64,000 nt of DNA from Daphnia carinata (taxonomy: Eukaryota; Arthropoda; Branchiopoda; Diplostraca; Daphniidae): assembly GCF_022539665.2 (NCBI RefSeq), contig NC_081335.1, positions 558,001-622,000 on the forward strand, written 5' to 3'. A program made the position numbers and the translations under genes. The first letter of the stretch is position 1. Each line of letters starts with the position of its first letter. Positions 51,963-63,032 of this stretch are shown in pieces. The notes beneath the pieces are model-generated. The model ran no database searches. It had not been told where the DNA came from and saw only the letters and a list, made by a program, of their open reading frames with translations.

Positions 51963-54720
51963 ATGCCTTCATTTGTAATGTTCATATTTTGTGGCCTCTT
52001 AATGGTCTTAACGTTTAGCGCAATCGATGTGTCAGCAAATCCTACAGGTGCCCCGACTGCGGCCTGTGAATCTATGACACCCAATCATGATGGAGCTCCG
52101 TCTAACACTCCATGTCCATTTGAAGTCATTCTCAATCAGGTAAATGTTTGTTCGTTTAAAATTACCAAATGATTTTGCATCGTTTTTCATTTTACGTTTG
52201 ATCGTACAGAATCAAATATTTTCTAATAGCAGCGTGAGGGTAACGCTTCAGCCATCCCTGCCGTCGGGATCGTTCAAAGGTAAGTGCCGATGCTTTCATT
52301 CGTTTTTAAAAATTAGATTATGGCTTTTCTGACCAGTATTTTCTTTGCAGGATTTTTGGTGATGGGCTTTGACAAAGTAACGGATCGCGTTATCGGAACA
52401 TTTCAAATACCCCCATCATACACTTTGGGCAAAACAATTGATTGCAACAAGGAGTATGAGGTATAGTGAGTGGGAAACACGTAAGAATGATAACAAAAGG
52501 ATTTAATAAATACTATTGCTTAATTTTCAGAATGCAGCAACGCACAAGTCTAACGACCCAAAGCAGAGTGTTACACTCGATTGGATTCCACCCGAAGGTT
52601 ACGACGGTGAAGTCATATTCAAGTGAGTAGTTTGTATTGGACGCTACAAACAAAATTTGAGTCTAATGTTTTAATCGATACTCTTGCAGAACTACGTTCG
52701 TCGAGGAGTTTATCAAATATTGGGTTAAGCAACCATCTGGAATAGTTAAGGTTGTAGCGTCAGAAAATGCGGCGCCGGAGAGCACAACAAACGACGCAAC
52801 AAATACTCCGGTATAGACGTTTTCTACAATCATTAATTTAATTGTAATTTATTTTTTGTTGTACTACTCTGCATAGCCCCCTCTTCTAGACGTTTACGAA
52901 GGATGTGGGGTATCCAAAGGATGTATTGCCACACCTGATGATTGTGTTGAATCGAAAAATTGTACCATGATGGCGACATACAAAAAACTGGATAACGATC
53001 TTCTTCAACTGGAAATTTACGGTGAAATCAAAGGGGACGAATATGTAGCTATTGGATTTTCTACCGATTCGGGAATGGTGCGCACCTGTCTTTATTTTGA
53101 TGAAATTATTTTTGAATCATCCATGTTCTTTTCAGGGATCTGATAGTGTAGTTGAATGCGTCAAGTACCGTGACACCCTCAATGCCTATCAATCCTACAA
53201 CACCCCAAAGCGGGACAATCAAAGGCTTTTGTCGAATGTAAATATGATTTACTATAGAGATATATATTGATTTCAGAGCTACAAATTTTAATTTATATGC
53301 AGTTACTGGGATTCGTTAAAATCAGTTCCCCTATGTACGTTGACGGTTACATCTACTGCAGCGTGCAACATCCTATTGTATTTAGAAATACCATCGACTT
53401 TGATCTGAATGAACCTCATTATTTATTGATGGCCACCGGACCCACTGGCAAAGGTACATACCGTAACAAATGAGTTGCTTTCTCAGAAATTATTCATCGA
53501 ATTTCTTGAAATTTAGACAATATCCAAGAACATTCTGAAGAAGAAAAAAGTGGGATGTCTATAGATTTAACCAAAGATTACAGCGTCTCGTATTTTAAGG
53601 ACTCAAGTAATGGAGAATCTTTTTTCTTTTTGCGAACGTTCTGTTCTCTGATTCTTATTCTCTTTTCTCACAGGAGTATTGAAACAATTGCATGGCTCGT
53701 TTATGGTCATCGCTTGGCTTATGGCCGCTTCAATTGGAGTCCTGATGCCTCGCTACATGAAAAAGACTTGGGTCGGAAAACAAATCATGAAAAAGGACCG
53801 CTGGTTTGTGGTAAGTTTGTTACAGTACAGCTGCATATCGTTGATGCTGTTACAATCCCGTTTTATCCGGACGACTACGCGTTTCTAATTTCAGTACCAT
53901 CGAGGACTAATGGTGCTAGCCTGGACTCTGACGGTGATAGGATTCATCATCATCTTCATCGATGTCGATGGTTGGGTGTCGGAATCCGTCTCCGAGAATC
54001 CGCATCCGCTAATAGGGTGCATCACTACAGGTTGCCCGAATTTCTTTTTAATCTTTTATTGTTTGAATTAAATTAATTAACATGAATCTGATAATAGTTT
54101 TGGCGTTCATTCAACCTTTCATGGCATTAATGAGACCTTTGCCCAATGCGCCGAATCGATACATTTTCAACTGGGCTCACATGTTAGTTGGATACTCGGC
54201 GCACATTTTAGCAAGTAAACTACTATAACTTATTATTAAGTAAATTTCGATGGGCTTAAATTAATCTACTTTTAAATCTAGTTACCTGTATTTTTCTGGC
54301 GGTTGAAATGGATGAAGCCGAGTTACCCTATGAGACTTATTGGATCTTAACGGCCCACATTTGCTGCTACGTTGGCGTTCACGTTTTGCTTACCGTATGC
54401 TGCTTAAACATGCTGATTTATCGTTTAACAGTTTAGCTAATTATTTTTCGAACGTCTATATGCCAATTTTCAGTTCCTAGCACGAAGAAACGCGGATGCG
54501 CCTGATGAAATGAAGGACGGCAAACCGCGGTTGAAACAGGTATTTCAAATTGAAGTAGTTTTTGAAATAATTTAGCCATTTGTAGATGTCAAATGAATGT
54601 TGAACTATCTGCCACTCAATTTGGTAGGCTTCGTTCCAAAGGCAAATTATCATCGCATGTTACATCTGCATCGTCGTTGGACTGGGATCAACTGTCATTG
54701 CCTTCATTGCTGGGGCATAA
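51963..54720 (+). CDS. Ferric-chelate reductase 1-like protein (Reeler-DOMON-cytochrome b561), copy 1
   Basis: Fifteen exons: 51963-52139, 52210-52279, 52351-52460, 52531-52622, 52690-52810, 52877-53077, 53136-53237, 53303-53453, 53517-53606, 53674-53810, 53895-54030, 54098-54214, 54282-54394, 54474-54539 and 54628-54720; 591 residues, near human FRRS1. In order: signal peptide, Reeler domain (NPTGAPTAACESMTPNH to FVEEFIKYWVKQPSG), DOMON domain (LQLEIYGEIKGDEYVAIGFS, YVDGYIYCSVQHP), then a b561 core. Candidate haem-ligand His residues are in LKQLHGSFMVIAWL, YHRGLMVLAWTL, ENPHPLIGCI and FNWAHMLVGYSAH. The last exon adds a hydrophobic segment (CYICIVVGLGSTVIAFIAGA). The family moves electrons across a membrane to ferric iron; FRRS1 does this in endosomes. 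The iron role here is by homology. The gene appears intact. Confidence 0.93.
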
Positions 54721-54877
54721 TATTTTTTTTTATTTCAAAGCAACTGAAGAACATAACCAATAAAATTGTTTTTGTTAAGAACCCCTTTGATTGTGTAGTT
54801 CAACCATAGTGAGCAAGAAATTACAGTAGCTTTCATCATGCTGTCCGTTCGCAAATTCACGCAAAATTGCGAGCTAT

Positions 54878-54968
54878 TGCCTTCTGAGAGGATTGAACTC
54901 TCGGCCTTTGGTTATCTTTAAGCGAATTATCGTACGAGACCAACGCTCTACCTCTGAGCTAAGAAGGC
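54878..54968 (-). tRNA. tRNA-Thr(CGT), 19-base intron
   Basis: Acceptor GCCTTCT/AGAAGGC is fully paired. The D loop reads CAGAGGTAG. The intron is longer than in most copies. It lies between the two ferric-reductase-like genes. Confidence 0.9.
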
Positions 54969-55433
54969 GTAGAAATAGTAAGTTGTTCGACAAAGCAGCA
55001 CCCGTTTTCGCTGCCCAGCTAGATGGAGCGTTGTCCCTGTCCATGGTTTGTACTGCGCACTACTGTACTGAATTATTCTCTAATCGTAGTTCAAAACTAA
55101 TACTACTAACTACATACTTTTTAATTTGAATTGCCTCCTGGGAGGATTGAACTCCCGGCCTTTGGTTGTCTTTGGAAATGTACGAGACCAACGCTCTACC
55201 ACTGAGCTAAGGAGGCGTTGAAATAGCAAGTTGTTCGACAGAACAGCACCCGTTTTCCCTGCGCTGCTAGGGAAAACAAACTTGGCGTCCTAAAAGTGAT
55301 GCTGCTTCGATCATCATCACATAGTTGGGGCCATCTCCCTGGCCATCGTTTGCACTGTGCACGGCCGTAGTGAAATTCTTTTCAATCGTAGATCAAAAAT
55401 AGTAGTATTGATTACATACTTATTTAATTAAAT
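54961..55433. repeat. Duplicated tRNA spacer
   Basis: After the genes at 54878 and 55132 the spacers share AAGTTGTTCGACA, CAGCACCCGTTTTC, and later a diverged TTAATTGAATTGCCTCCTG-like end. They are two copies of one unit in which the second is longer. Confidence 0.7.
55132..55216 (-). tRNA. tRNA-Thr(CGT), 13-base intron
   Basis: Acceptor GCCTCCT/AGGAGGC and T stem GGGAG/CTCCC are both perfectly paired, one of the best-paired copies. Confidence 0.93.
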
Positions 55434-55518
55434 TGCCTCCTGGGAGGATTGCACTCCCGGCCTTTGGTTGTCTTTGGCGATGTACGAGACCAACGCTCTA
55501 CCACTAAGCTAAAGAGGC
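55434..55518 (-). tRNA. tRNA-Thr(CGT)-like, degenerate
   Basis: A sister of the copy at 55132 by spacer. The T loop reads TGCAATC, losing the invariant TTC, and the D stem starts GCTTAG, altering the A box. Both changes should weaken transcription and folding. Confidence 0.7.
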
Positions 55519-55684
55519 ACTTGATTTTGTATCAGACAATTAAGAAAACAAGAAAATGATGTAAAAGTCAAATGGCATGAACATTGCCAGCTAGTTGCTT
55601 TTGCCTTTTGTGCAGTGGTGTTGATACTTGAAAGGAAGAGGTTGTTCTTTCCTAAAATGTTAAGTAGCGTGAATTTCATGCTAC

Positions 55685-55769
55685 TGCCTACTGAGAGGAT
55701 TGAACTCTCGGCCTTTGGTTATCTAATGTTTCATACGAGACCAACGCTCTACCACTGAGCTAAGAAGGC
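55685..55769 (-). tRNA. tRNA-Thr(CGT), 13-base intron
   Basis: The 3' acceptor strand is AGTAGGC against GCCTTCT, one mismatch. Other arms are consensus. Confidence 0.84.
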
Positions 55770-56725
55770 TTGTTAAAGTCTTATCTAATTCTGTATCGGC
55801 TGGCATAGTCATTTCCGCAAGTATTCGTTCATCTACGATGATTTGCAGTTTGAGTTGCGATAAAAATTCCTTGCCGCTTTTTCGTTCCCCTTTCTCTAAG
55901 GTTGCATTTTTCACTCCAAACCCCACGTACGCCCTATCGCCATTTGGGCATACTTAACAAGATCATTTTATTTGTAAAAGGAGGCAGAGAGAATAAGAAA
56001 CAAAAAGATTCTCTTCCCGTTTTTGTTTCAGAAATCGCTGGAAGGTGCCCTCAGGATGAAAACAAATATGGTTTTTGCCACGTCTGCTCTACTTGTCTCA
56101 TTCATTGTCCAACTGTTCCCATTTCCATGTGTTCTACGAAAAGCTACTTCGCTTAGACGTCTTGGACATAACGTAGCAGTAAAAGTTTAACCGTTTTTCA
56201 TTTCAAACTCGCTCAAAAACAGCATGCGGTCTTCAGATAAATATTTACCTAAATTTAGGAAATGTTTCAATTTTCAATGTAGTGATCCATTTACGTCACG
56301 CTTAAGAATCAGGCCTTGATAACATGCAAATATGGTAATGGCAGATGACGCTAAAGTCTAATGGACGTTCGACTTTGAAGAGATAAATGCGAGGATGAGT
56401 TATCACACGTTGCTTAACCGGACGTAAAGCAGGTAAAAATTCAAACAATGATCTAATTTTTTTAACTGGTCTCCATGACACTGTTTGCAACGTGATATGA
56501 TTATGAACTTGGCTCGTGCGTGAGATGTTACAAAAAACAATCGCGGAGATAACACTAATCAAACATGGGTTCACGTAGGATAGCAGTGTGTAGAGGCTGT
56601 GAGTGTCATAAGAACAAAAGGTATGATGAAGAAGTATGTTGATTGTCAGTCTCGTTCAGTCTACCTAACAATTTTTTTTATGATTGTTTGGTGATAGAAC
56701 ATTTCGCTACTTGTCGTCTACCACA
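55770..56725. promoter_or_regulatory. Upstream region of the second ferric-reductase-like gene
   Basis: Two TCAGT sites at 56646-56650 and 56656-56660 lie 76-80 bases ahead of the ATG. I see no TATA box. No other gene. Confidence 0.45.
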
Positions 56726-59446
56726 ATGTTCGTCATTTATAGCCTTTTAGTGGTAATTACATATTCATCTGTGTGGATTGAGGTGACGGGTAGCTCTTCC
56801 GGTGCACCAGCCACCGCCTGTGATTCCATGACGCCTGGACATGGATGTTCTCCGATGACTGTTCCATGCCCTTTCGAAACTCTTCTCAACCAGGTATTTG
56901 AATTTGTAATGACAGCAATATAGACCACGTACAAACTATGCTGTCGTTTTCAGACTGAAATATCTTCTAGCGACATATTGGCCGTAACGATCCAGCAGTC
57001 TGTTTCATCCGCTCAATCATTCAAAGGTAAATTAGTAATTTATACATTACAAGACTAGCTTTTATATTGACATTATTTCGTATTTTATTTAATAGGATTT
57101 TTGATTATGGCATTTGATACGAAGACGGACGGTGTTGTTGGAACATTCAAAATTGCTTCGTTAGACGAGACGAGTAAAACTCTTGATTGCAGTGGGGAGT
57201 ACGAGGTAAGTTTGTTGAATGTTTCAACAATAATTGTTGAACAACAAAGAATAAATCATTTTTTTTAAAATTTCTACAGAATGCTGCCACTCACAGAACG
57301 AGCAGCCAAAAGCAGAGTGTAACACTCGAATGGATTCCACCGGAAAGCTTTGACGGTGAAGTCTTTTTCAAGTACGATTCCACAGTTTCTTATTGGGACG
57401 TTGTTTTAAATATAATTTTTACTTATGGGATAAAAGAACTACTTTTGTCGAATCCTTTTGCGAATACTGGGTTCAAGAGCTATCGAAACAGACCGTCAAA
57501 ATTACTCGCTCAGAAATGACCACACCCACGGCAAGTGAAACATCGCCGACCACCAAGGTACAATTTTTTTAATATTTTGACTATCACTAATACAGTCTTG
57601 TTTTGCCTATAGCTTCCAATGCCGGATGTTTATGCAGGATGTGGCGTATCCAAGGGATGTATTGCAACACCTGATGGATGTGTCGACTCGAAAAGCTGCT
57701 CCATGATGACGACCTATAGGAAAATGAACGACCGTCTTCAACTGGAAATCTACGGTCAAATGAAAGGGGACGAATACGTGGCCATTGGATTTTCTGCTGA
57801 TTCAAAAATGGTGTGTACCCCATCAAAACATTTTTCTTCGTTAATTATTAATGGTGAGATTATATATTGAAAATCGTTTTCCCAGGGATCTGATAGCGTG
57901 GCAGAGTGCGTACAATATCGAAACGTATTGGCAGCCTATCAATCTTACAACACCAAAGACCGGAATAATGAACGGCTTCCTACGAACGTATAACTTAACA
58001 GCCTTGTGCATTTATCAGCTTTATTCACGACATGCTAAATTGCTTTCTCATCAACATCAGGTGGAAGGTTTCGCCTTGGATGTTTCTACGTTTAGCGAAG
58101 GTTACATTTACTGCAGCCTGCAACATCCACTAGTTTACCAAAACCATAACCAAAATTTTGATCTGAACGAACCTCATTACATTTTAATGGCGACCGGAGT
58201 TACCGGAAAAGGTATGTAGCCTCGTTACGGTAACTAATAGACGCTAGCATTTAAACCTTTCCATCTTTATTTAGATAACATCCAACAACACACAACAGAA
58301 GAAAAGAGTCGATTTTCAATTGATTTAACGAATGGATTCAGCGTTTCATATTTTAACCAATCGAGTAATTTAAATTCTATTATACGCTCTTTTGATTTGT
58401 TTAAACTCGGCTTTATCTTGTTTTTTACACAGGAATTTTGAAACAATTACATGGTTCTTTCATGGTCATCGCCTGGCTTATGGCCGCTTCTATTGGAATT
58501 TTGATGCCGCGTTACATGAAAAAGACTTGGGTCGGCAAACAATTTATGAAAAAAGACCTCTGGTTTGTGGTAAGTTTATTACACATCAACGGCGTTGAGG
58601 TAAAATGTTGAACGATTTGCTTATTTCTTTGTAAAATTCAGTTCCACCGAGGACTGATGGTGCTCGTCTGGACTCTGACGGTGGCCGGTTTCATCATCAT
58701 CTTCGTCGACGTTGGAGGCTGGGTATCGGAATCTATCTCTGAGAATCCGCATCCGCTGATCGGTTGCATAACTACAGGTAACTGCTTATTTATACCGTTT
58801 TAAAGCTATTGCAATCAAATAAATTAATCGAATCGTCATTGCAGTTTTGGCGTTTATTCAGCCCTTCATGGCATTGATGAGACCCTTGCCCAATGCGCCA
58901 AATCGATATATTTTCAACTGGGCACACATGCTCGTCGGATATTCAGCCCACACATTAGCAAGTATTGAGTTCTATTTGTTCCATCACAAAAAACATTTTC
59001 TATATATTACTTTGTATGGCCACCTCTCGCAGTTACTTGCATTTTTCTCGCTGTCGAGATGGAAGAAGCGCAATTACCTTATGAGACATACTGGGTCTTA
59101 ACAGCCCATGTTTGCTGTTACTTTTGCGCCCAGCTTCTGTTGACAGTAAGTAACATTATTCATACCCAAGAATCTCATTTAAGCTTTAGGATCATGATAT
59201 TTCTGAACAATTGACAGGTTCTTGCACGAAGAAAGTCCGAAACAGTGCAGCACAAACATTCGGAAGACGAACGGGTAAGTTTCCATTCGTATTCAGCTTT
59301 ACTAATCCTAGTCTACAGCACAATACTAAAACTGTTATTTAACTTGAAAAAAGGGCACATTTGGAAGGAAACTCATCCTGGCCTGGTACAGTTCCATTGT
59401 TGTTGCACTGGGCTTCACTATTATTGTGTTTATCGCTGGGCCATGA
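56726..59446 (+). CDS. Ferric-chelate reductase 1-like protein (Reeler-DOMON-cytochrome b561), copy 2
   Basis: Fifteen exons: 56726-56893, 56954-57026, 57096-57205, 57280-57371, 57437-57557, 57613-57810, 57886-57987, 58061-58211, 58275-58364, 58433-58569, 58642-58777, 58845-58961, 59033-59145, 59218-59274 and 59354-59446; 585 residues. Exons 3-5 and 7-13 have the same lengths as in copy 1, so this is a tandem duplicate. Domains are the same: Reeler from SSSGAPATACDSMTPGHG, DOMON (LQLEIYGQMKGDEYVAIGF), and b561 with LKQLHGSFMVIAWL, FHRGLMVLVWTL, ENPHPLIGCI and WAHMLVGYSAH. The b561 part is nearly the same as copy 1, while the Reeler part, the Thr-rich linker and the tail exon 14 (VLARRKSETVQHKHSEDER) have diverged. 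All candidate haem His are kept, so both copies are likely active. Confidence 0.93.
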
Positions 59447-59563
59447 TAGTATTAAGAGCAATCCGTTTGTGTTAATTGTACAACTCCTGTTATGAAACAG
59501 TATACCGTCGAATACAGTACATTGAATGTGAGACGGGTGTGGGATTTAATGGACCCATTGCAC

Positions 59564-59648
59564 TGCCTTCTGAGAGGATTGAACTCCCGGCCTTTGGTTA
59601 TCTTCGTTTGCTTACGAGACCAACGCTCTACCACTGAGCTAAGAAGGC
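59564..59648 (-). tRNA. tRNA-Thr(CGT), 13-base intron
   Basis: Acceptor GCCTTCT/AGAAGGC is fully paired. The T stem GGGAG/CTCTC has one mismatch. Lies 117 bases past the end of the second ferric-reductase-like gene on the opposite strand. Confidence 0.87.
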
Positions 59649-60003
59649 TTATGTGGCCTAAACTTTACGTAAATATTGTTCTAGTATGATGCAATAGAAG
59701 ATCAACCTCCATTTTTGTGAAGATTGTTCCAATGTTTGCGCGCCGTAAACACGGAGCCGTAAGTCAAAACACGACAGGTATTTAAAATAAGGTAATCAAA
59801 ATATCGCTTTGTTTGAGCCTGATTATTCACTTTTCTTTTTTCTTTTGTTTCGTTACCTTGTTTATAAATCGATTTCTGCAAGTCATTCAGTTTCTGCTCT
59901 CAGACTCTTAGCTAGCTAAACGCTAGTGTTATCGCTGTACTTTGGGTAACAGTTTATACGCGTACCACCTGTGCTACTAGTGAAAGACGACAAAAGAAAA
60001 TAT

Positions 60004-60123
60004 CCGTCGATAGCTCAGTTGGCAGAGCGGTGGACTGTAGAGTTGTTTCACGAAGAAAGTAGAGCATCGTGAATATTCACGCAAGGTATCCATAGGTCGC
60101 TGGTTCAACTCCGGCTCGACGGA
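60004..60123 (+). tRNA. tRNA-Tyr(GTA), 47-base intron
   Basis: Acceptor CCGTCGA/TCGACGG, D arm TAGCTCAGTTGGCAGAGC, anticodon GTA at 60037-60039, intron about 60041-60087, T arm GCTGGTTCAACTCCGGC and discriminator A. Introns after position 37 are usual in eukaryotic tRNA-Tyr. A TTTTT terminator follows within ten bases. It is the only non-Thr tRNA seen here. Confidence 0.95.
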
Positions 60124-60826
60124 AAATTCTTTTTACTTTTTGTTTTCTGATGTTTCGTTTATTGCTCATTCAATTGTTAAAGTTAATTTGGGAAAGTGAG
60201 TTTGTTTCTTGTTGGAAGCCCCGCCTTTAAATTTTCCCCGATGAGTTTCCATTCGTTCATCTCCATGGACTCCGTGAGCGGGACATGGACGTGAAGGAAG
60301 TTGTTTCCCTTATTGGTTGGCTTTAGATTGATATCGTTGCCTTTGCACTTTGTGCGCAGTTTCCCTTTGTCTTATCACGACAATGGGACCAACAGTTGGT
60401 TCTAAGCTGCTTCCCACCAAACCCATTTTCATAGTCGTCTTCCCGGAAAAGCATCTGGAGATAAACATGCAAATCAGTTGAATAGGTAAACCATTCACCT
60501 ACAATTCCAACCGATGCGACCTATTGCTCTGGTATACTTGAAATGACCTTAAGATTATGTGATCTCCACCCACATGTCATTTAAATTTTGTTAGGATAAT
60601 TAAAATGAAATGAATTATGTTGCTTTAGAGATATACATTTTCGTTTTGGTATTGGTAATGATCTAAGGAAGGGTTCGCAAGTGAAAATTGTCCCTTACAC
60701 CAAACGAGGACGAGGTCAATGGATGGATGTTCTAACCTATTTGATTTCCTCTTTTGTTTTGTTTTCTCTCCCTTTCCCTTAAACGTGTTCAGTATTGAAA
60801 AGCAATTCGGTGTCACTAGTCACGAA
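60124..60826. other. Spacer before a small secreted gene
   Basis: No ORF with recognisable content on either strand. A TCAGT initiator-like site lies at 60789-60793. Confidence 0.45.
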
Positions 60827-61277
60827 ATGTCCTTTAGCCAGACGACTTGCTTTACTGCGTTAGCTGTGTTTGTTCTTGTACCATGTTTAACTCGACTAAT
60901 TGACGCGAAAAGTGATGATGATGACGCATTCTTACACACCAACCGATCGGGGTTGGCTTTGAAGTAAGTTGTTAATTGTTTTTATTCAATCGAAATCTAT
61001 TTAAGTAAATGTGTGATACGGTGTGTTAAGATCACGAGACAAGCGTCGGATCCTTGAAGAAGTATTCCATTCGACTGTCAACTATTTTAAATGGAATTTT
61101 GTTGGACGCATCTCTGTGTCGCTAATTGACGAGCTCATGAAATTCATCGATCCGGTTGTCAACCTGCTCTTACCACGCGGCGCATCCACTTTCGCTTCGT
61201 TTTTGCTCTCCGCAATCTATCGTAAATTACAATTCGCCATCATGTACTGGTTTAATAGCCTGTTTTTCAACCTGTGA
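60827..61277 (+). CDS. Unrecognised small secreted protein
   Basis: Two exons: 60827-60963 and 61031-61277 (TTGAA|GTAAGT, GTTAAG|A); 127 residues. The signal peptide CFTALAVFVLVPCLTRLIDA is followed by an acidic patch (KSDDDDAF) and a basic KSRDKRR that may be a cleavage site. The rest is hydrophobic and aromatic with scattered charges (VNYFKWNFVGRISVSLIDEL, FIDPVVNLLLP, LQFAIMYWFNSLFFNL). No family recognised. Gene size, signal peptide and the phase-2 intron recall the gene at 44154. Confidence 0.75.
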
Positions 61278-61531
61278 CAGTATTTTCGTGTAATTTTTAT
61301 CATTTTTTTTGCACAATTTCATTTTATGTTACATGACTTAAACTATAGCATCATACATTTTTTCAGTAAACGTGAGACATTTCCTTATTCAAACTTGCCT
61401 CTCGTCTCGCTAAGAGTTTTTGAGTTAATCAAGCGCTTAAGAATTTTTTAATTTTGTTGTTGTATCAAATTGTAATTGTCAAGTCCCCAACTGCGCATGT
61501 TTAAACCAACGGGATATGTTTAATTATCATC

Positions 61532-61621
61532 GCCTTCTTAGCTCAGTGGTAGAGCGCTGGTCTCGTACATTCAATTCCAAAGGTAAACCAGAGGTCGAGA
61601 GTTCAATCCTCTCAGGAGGCA
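61532..61621 (+). tRNA. tRNA-Thr(CGT), 18-base intron
   Basis: Anticodon stem CTGGT/ACCAG, a compensated change from TTGGT/ACCAA. T stem GAGAG/CTCTC. No TTTT within about 60 bases downstream. Confidence 0.92.
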
Positions 61622-61844
61622 CTAGAGAATCATGTTTAGCGGAATAAAAAAAAAATATCCCATGTTTAACTTAGCTACATATTTCGTTGAAGCCATGCCG
61701 GCCAGTTAGTTCTTAGTAGAAATGTGTACATTGAAATGGCTTGTAATTTTCGTACTGATAATTTGTTAACCATTTTGTATTCAAATCGTTTGGATATTTC
61801 AAGATAAGGAAAATCTATACCTACTTTGCCAAAAGAAGTAATGT

Positions 61845-61929
61845 GCCTTCTTAGCTCAGTGGTAGAGCGTTGGTCTCGTAATCAAGTAAGGTAAACCAAA
61901 GGCCGAGAGTTCAATCCTCTCAGAAGGCA
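61845..61929 (+). tRNA. tRNA-Thr(CGT), 13-base intron
   Basis: Acceptor GCCTTCT/AGAAGGC is fully paired. Intron at 61881-61893. First of a tandem unit series. Confidence 0.93.
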
Positions 61930-62164
61930 GTTTGATGTTTAACTGTTCTTGATTTAGCACGAAAGTATTCGTTTAATTTCTTTGCAAGTCTTTTTTCAAC
62001 TGGCTAGACACCGGCTAGCGGACAGCAACCATACAATCACTGAATTGAGAGTAAACATCAGGGAGACGAGAAGCACTCTTTCTGTTTACTCACTAAGCCC
62101 AGAGGATTAATGGGAACTGCTCCAAACTAACGTATAAAACATAAAGGGTAAGTGCATATTCATC

Positions 62165-62249
62165 GCCTTCTTAGCTCAGTGGTAGAGCGTTGGTCTCGTA
62201 ATTGAATAAGGTAAACCAAAGGCCGAGAGTTCAATCCCCTCAGGAGGCA
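62165..62249 (+). tRNA. tRNA-Thr(CGT), 13-base intron
   Basis: Intron almost the same as in the previous unit. One T-stem base is changed (CCCTC against GAGAG). TTTT follows about 23 bases on. Confidence 0.88.
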
Positions 62250-62483
62250 GTTTAATGTTCAGGTGTTCTTGATTTTCACGAAAGTATTCGCTTAAATTCA
62301 TTTGAGTGTAAAATTTTTTTTGAACTGGCTAGACACTGGATAGCGGACAGCAATCATACAAGTTACGGTGAACAAACTTCAGGGGACGTGTAGCAAGGTC
62401 TTGGTTTCCTCACTACTTAGGAGGATCAATGGGAACTGTTCCAAACTAACGTTAAAGAGATAAACGGTAAGTTCAAAGACATA

Positions 62484-62568
62484 GCCTTCTTAGCTCAGTG
62501 GTAGAGCGTTGGTCTCGTAAAGTAATCCAGCCAACCAAAGGCCGAGAGTTCAATCCTCTCAGGAGGCA
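62484..62568 (+). tRNA. tRNA-Thr(CGT), 13-base intron
   Basis: Consensus cloverleaf. The intron (AAGTAATCCAGCC type) differs fully from that of the previous unit, although the spacer is homologous. Confidence 0.93.
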
Positions 62569-62773
62569 ATGTTTAAAGCAATTGATTCCTGAAGCAAGAA
62601 ACTAAACTTGTTTAATTTTTAATGCATTCTTGATAGTCTTTCCTAAACATACAAGGTAGTGCGATGGTGCAATGGACCGTGATGTGATTTGTGTACAAAT
62701 CTTGTTGGCAATACCGGAACAACTATTCCACAAGGATACGGAGCCACCGCTTAAACATTCTTCAACTTAGTGT

Positions 62774-62877
62774 GCCTTCTTAGCTCAGTGGTAGAGCGTT
62801 GGTCTCGTAATGAACTATAGAAAAGTAAAAGTAAAGTGGTAAACCAGAGGTCGAGAGTTCAATCCTCTCAGGAGGCA
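62774..62877 (+). tRNA. tRNA-Thr(CGT), 32-base intron
   Basis: The longest intron among the Thr copies, A-rich with a near repeat of AAAAGT. The downstream anticodon strand is ACCAG against TTGGT, giving one T-G pair. A 15-base palindrome (GCGTAAGACTTACGC) starts at 62881. Confidence 0.9.
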
Positions 62878-63032
62878 ATGGCGTAAGACTTACGCTGATT
62901 AATAATGTAACAATCAAGAAACCTGTTTTGAACACGGATTACCTCCATTGCACACCTGACTAGAACTTTCAACAGTAACTATGGGACAACATCTAAGGTA
63001 TACAAGGTAAAGCTTATGATTTAAACAAGTGT

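Larger units (their letters stand above)
61845..62568 (+). repeat. Tandem tRNA units of about 320 bases
   Basis: Starts at 61845, 62165 and 62484 are 320 and 319 bases apart. The spacers share ACGAAAGTATTCG, ACTGGCTAGACAC and AGCGGACAGCAA in order. Confidence 0.87.

Noticed and set aside
30416-59634. Recurring open frames with a LLSSVVERWSR-like or LRGLNSRPLVI-like string on both strands
   Set aside because: They are chance translations of the tRNA-Thr genes and their complements, so the repeated peptide reflects the tRNA sequence and not a protein family.
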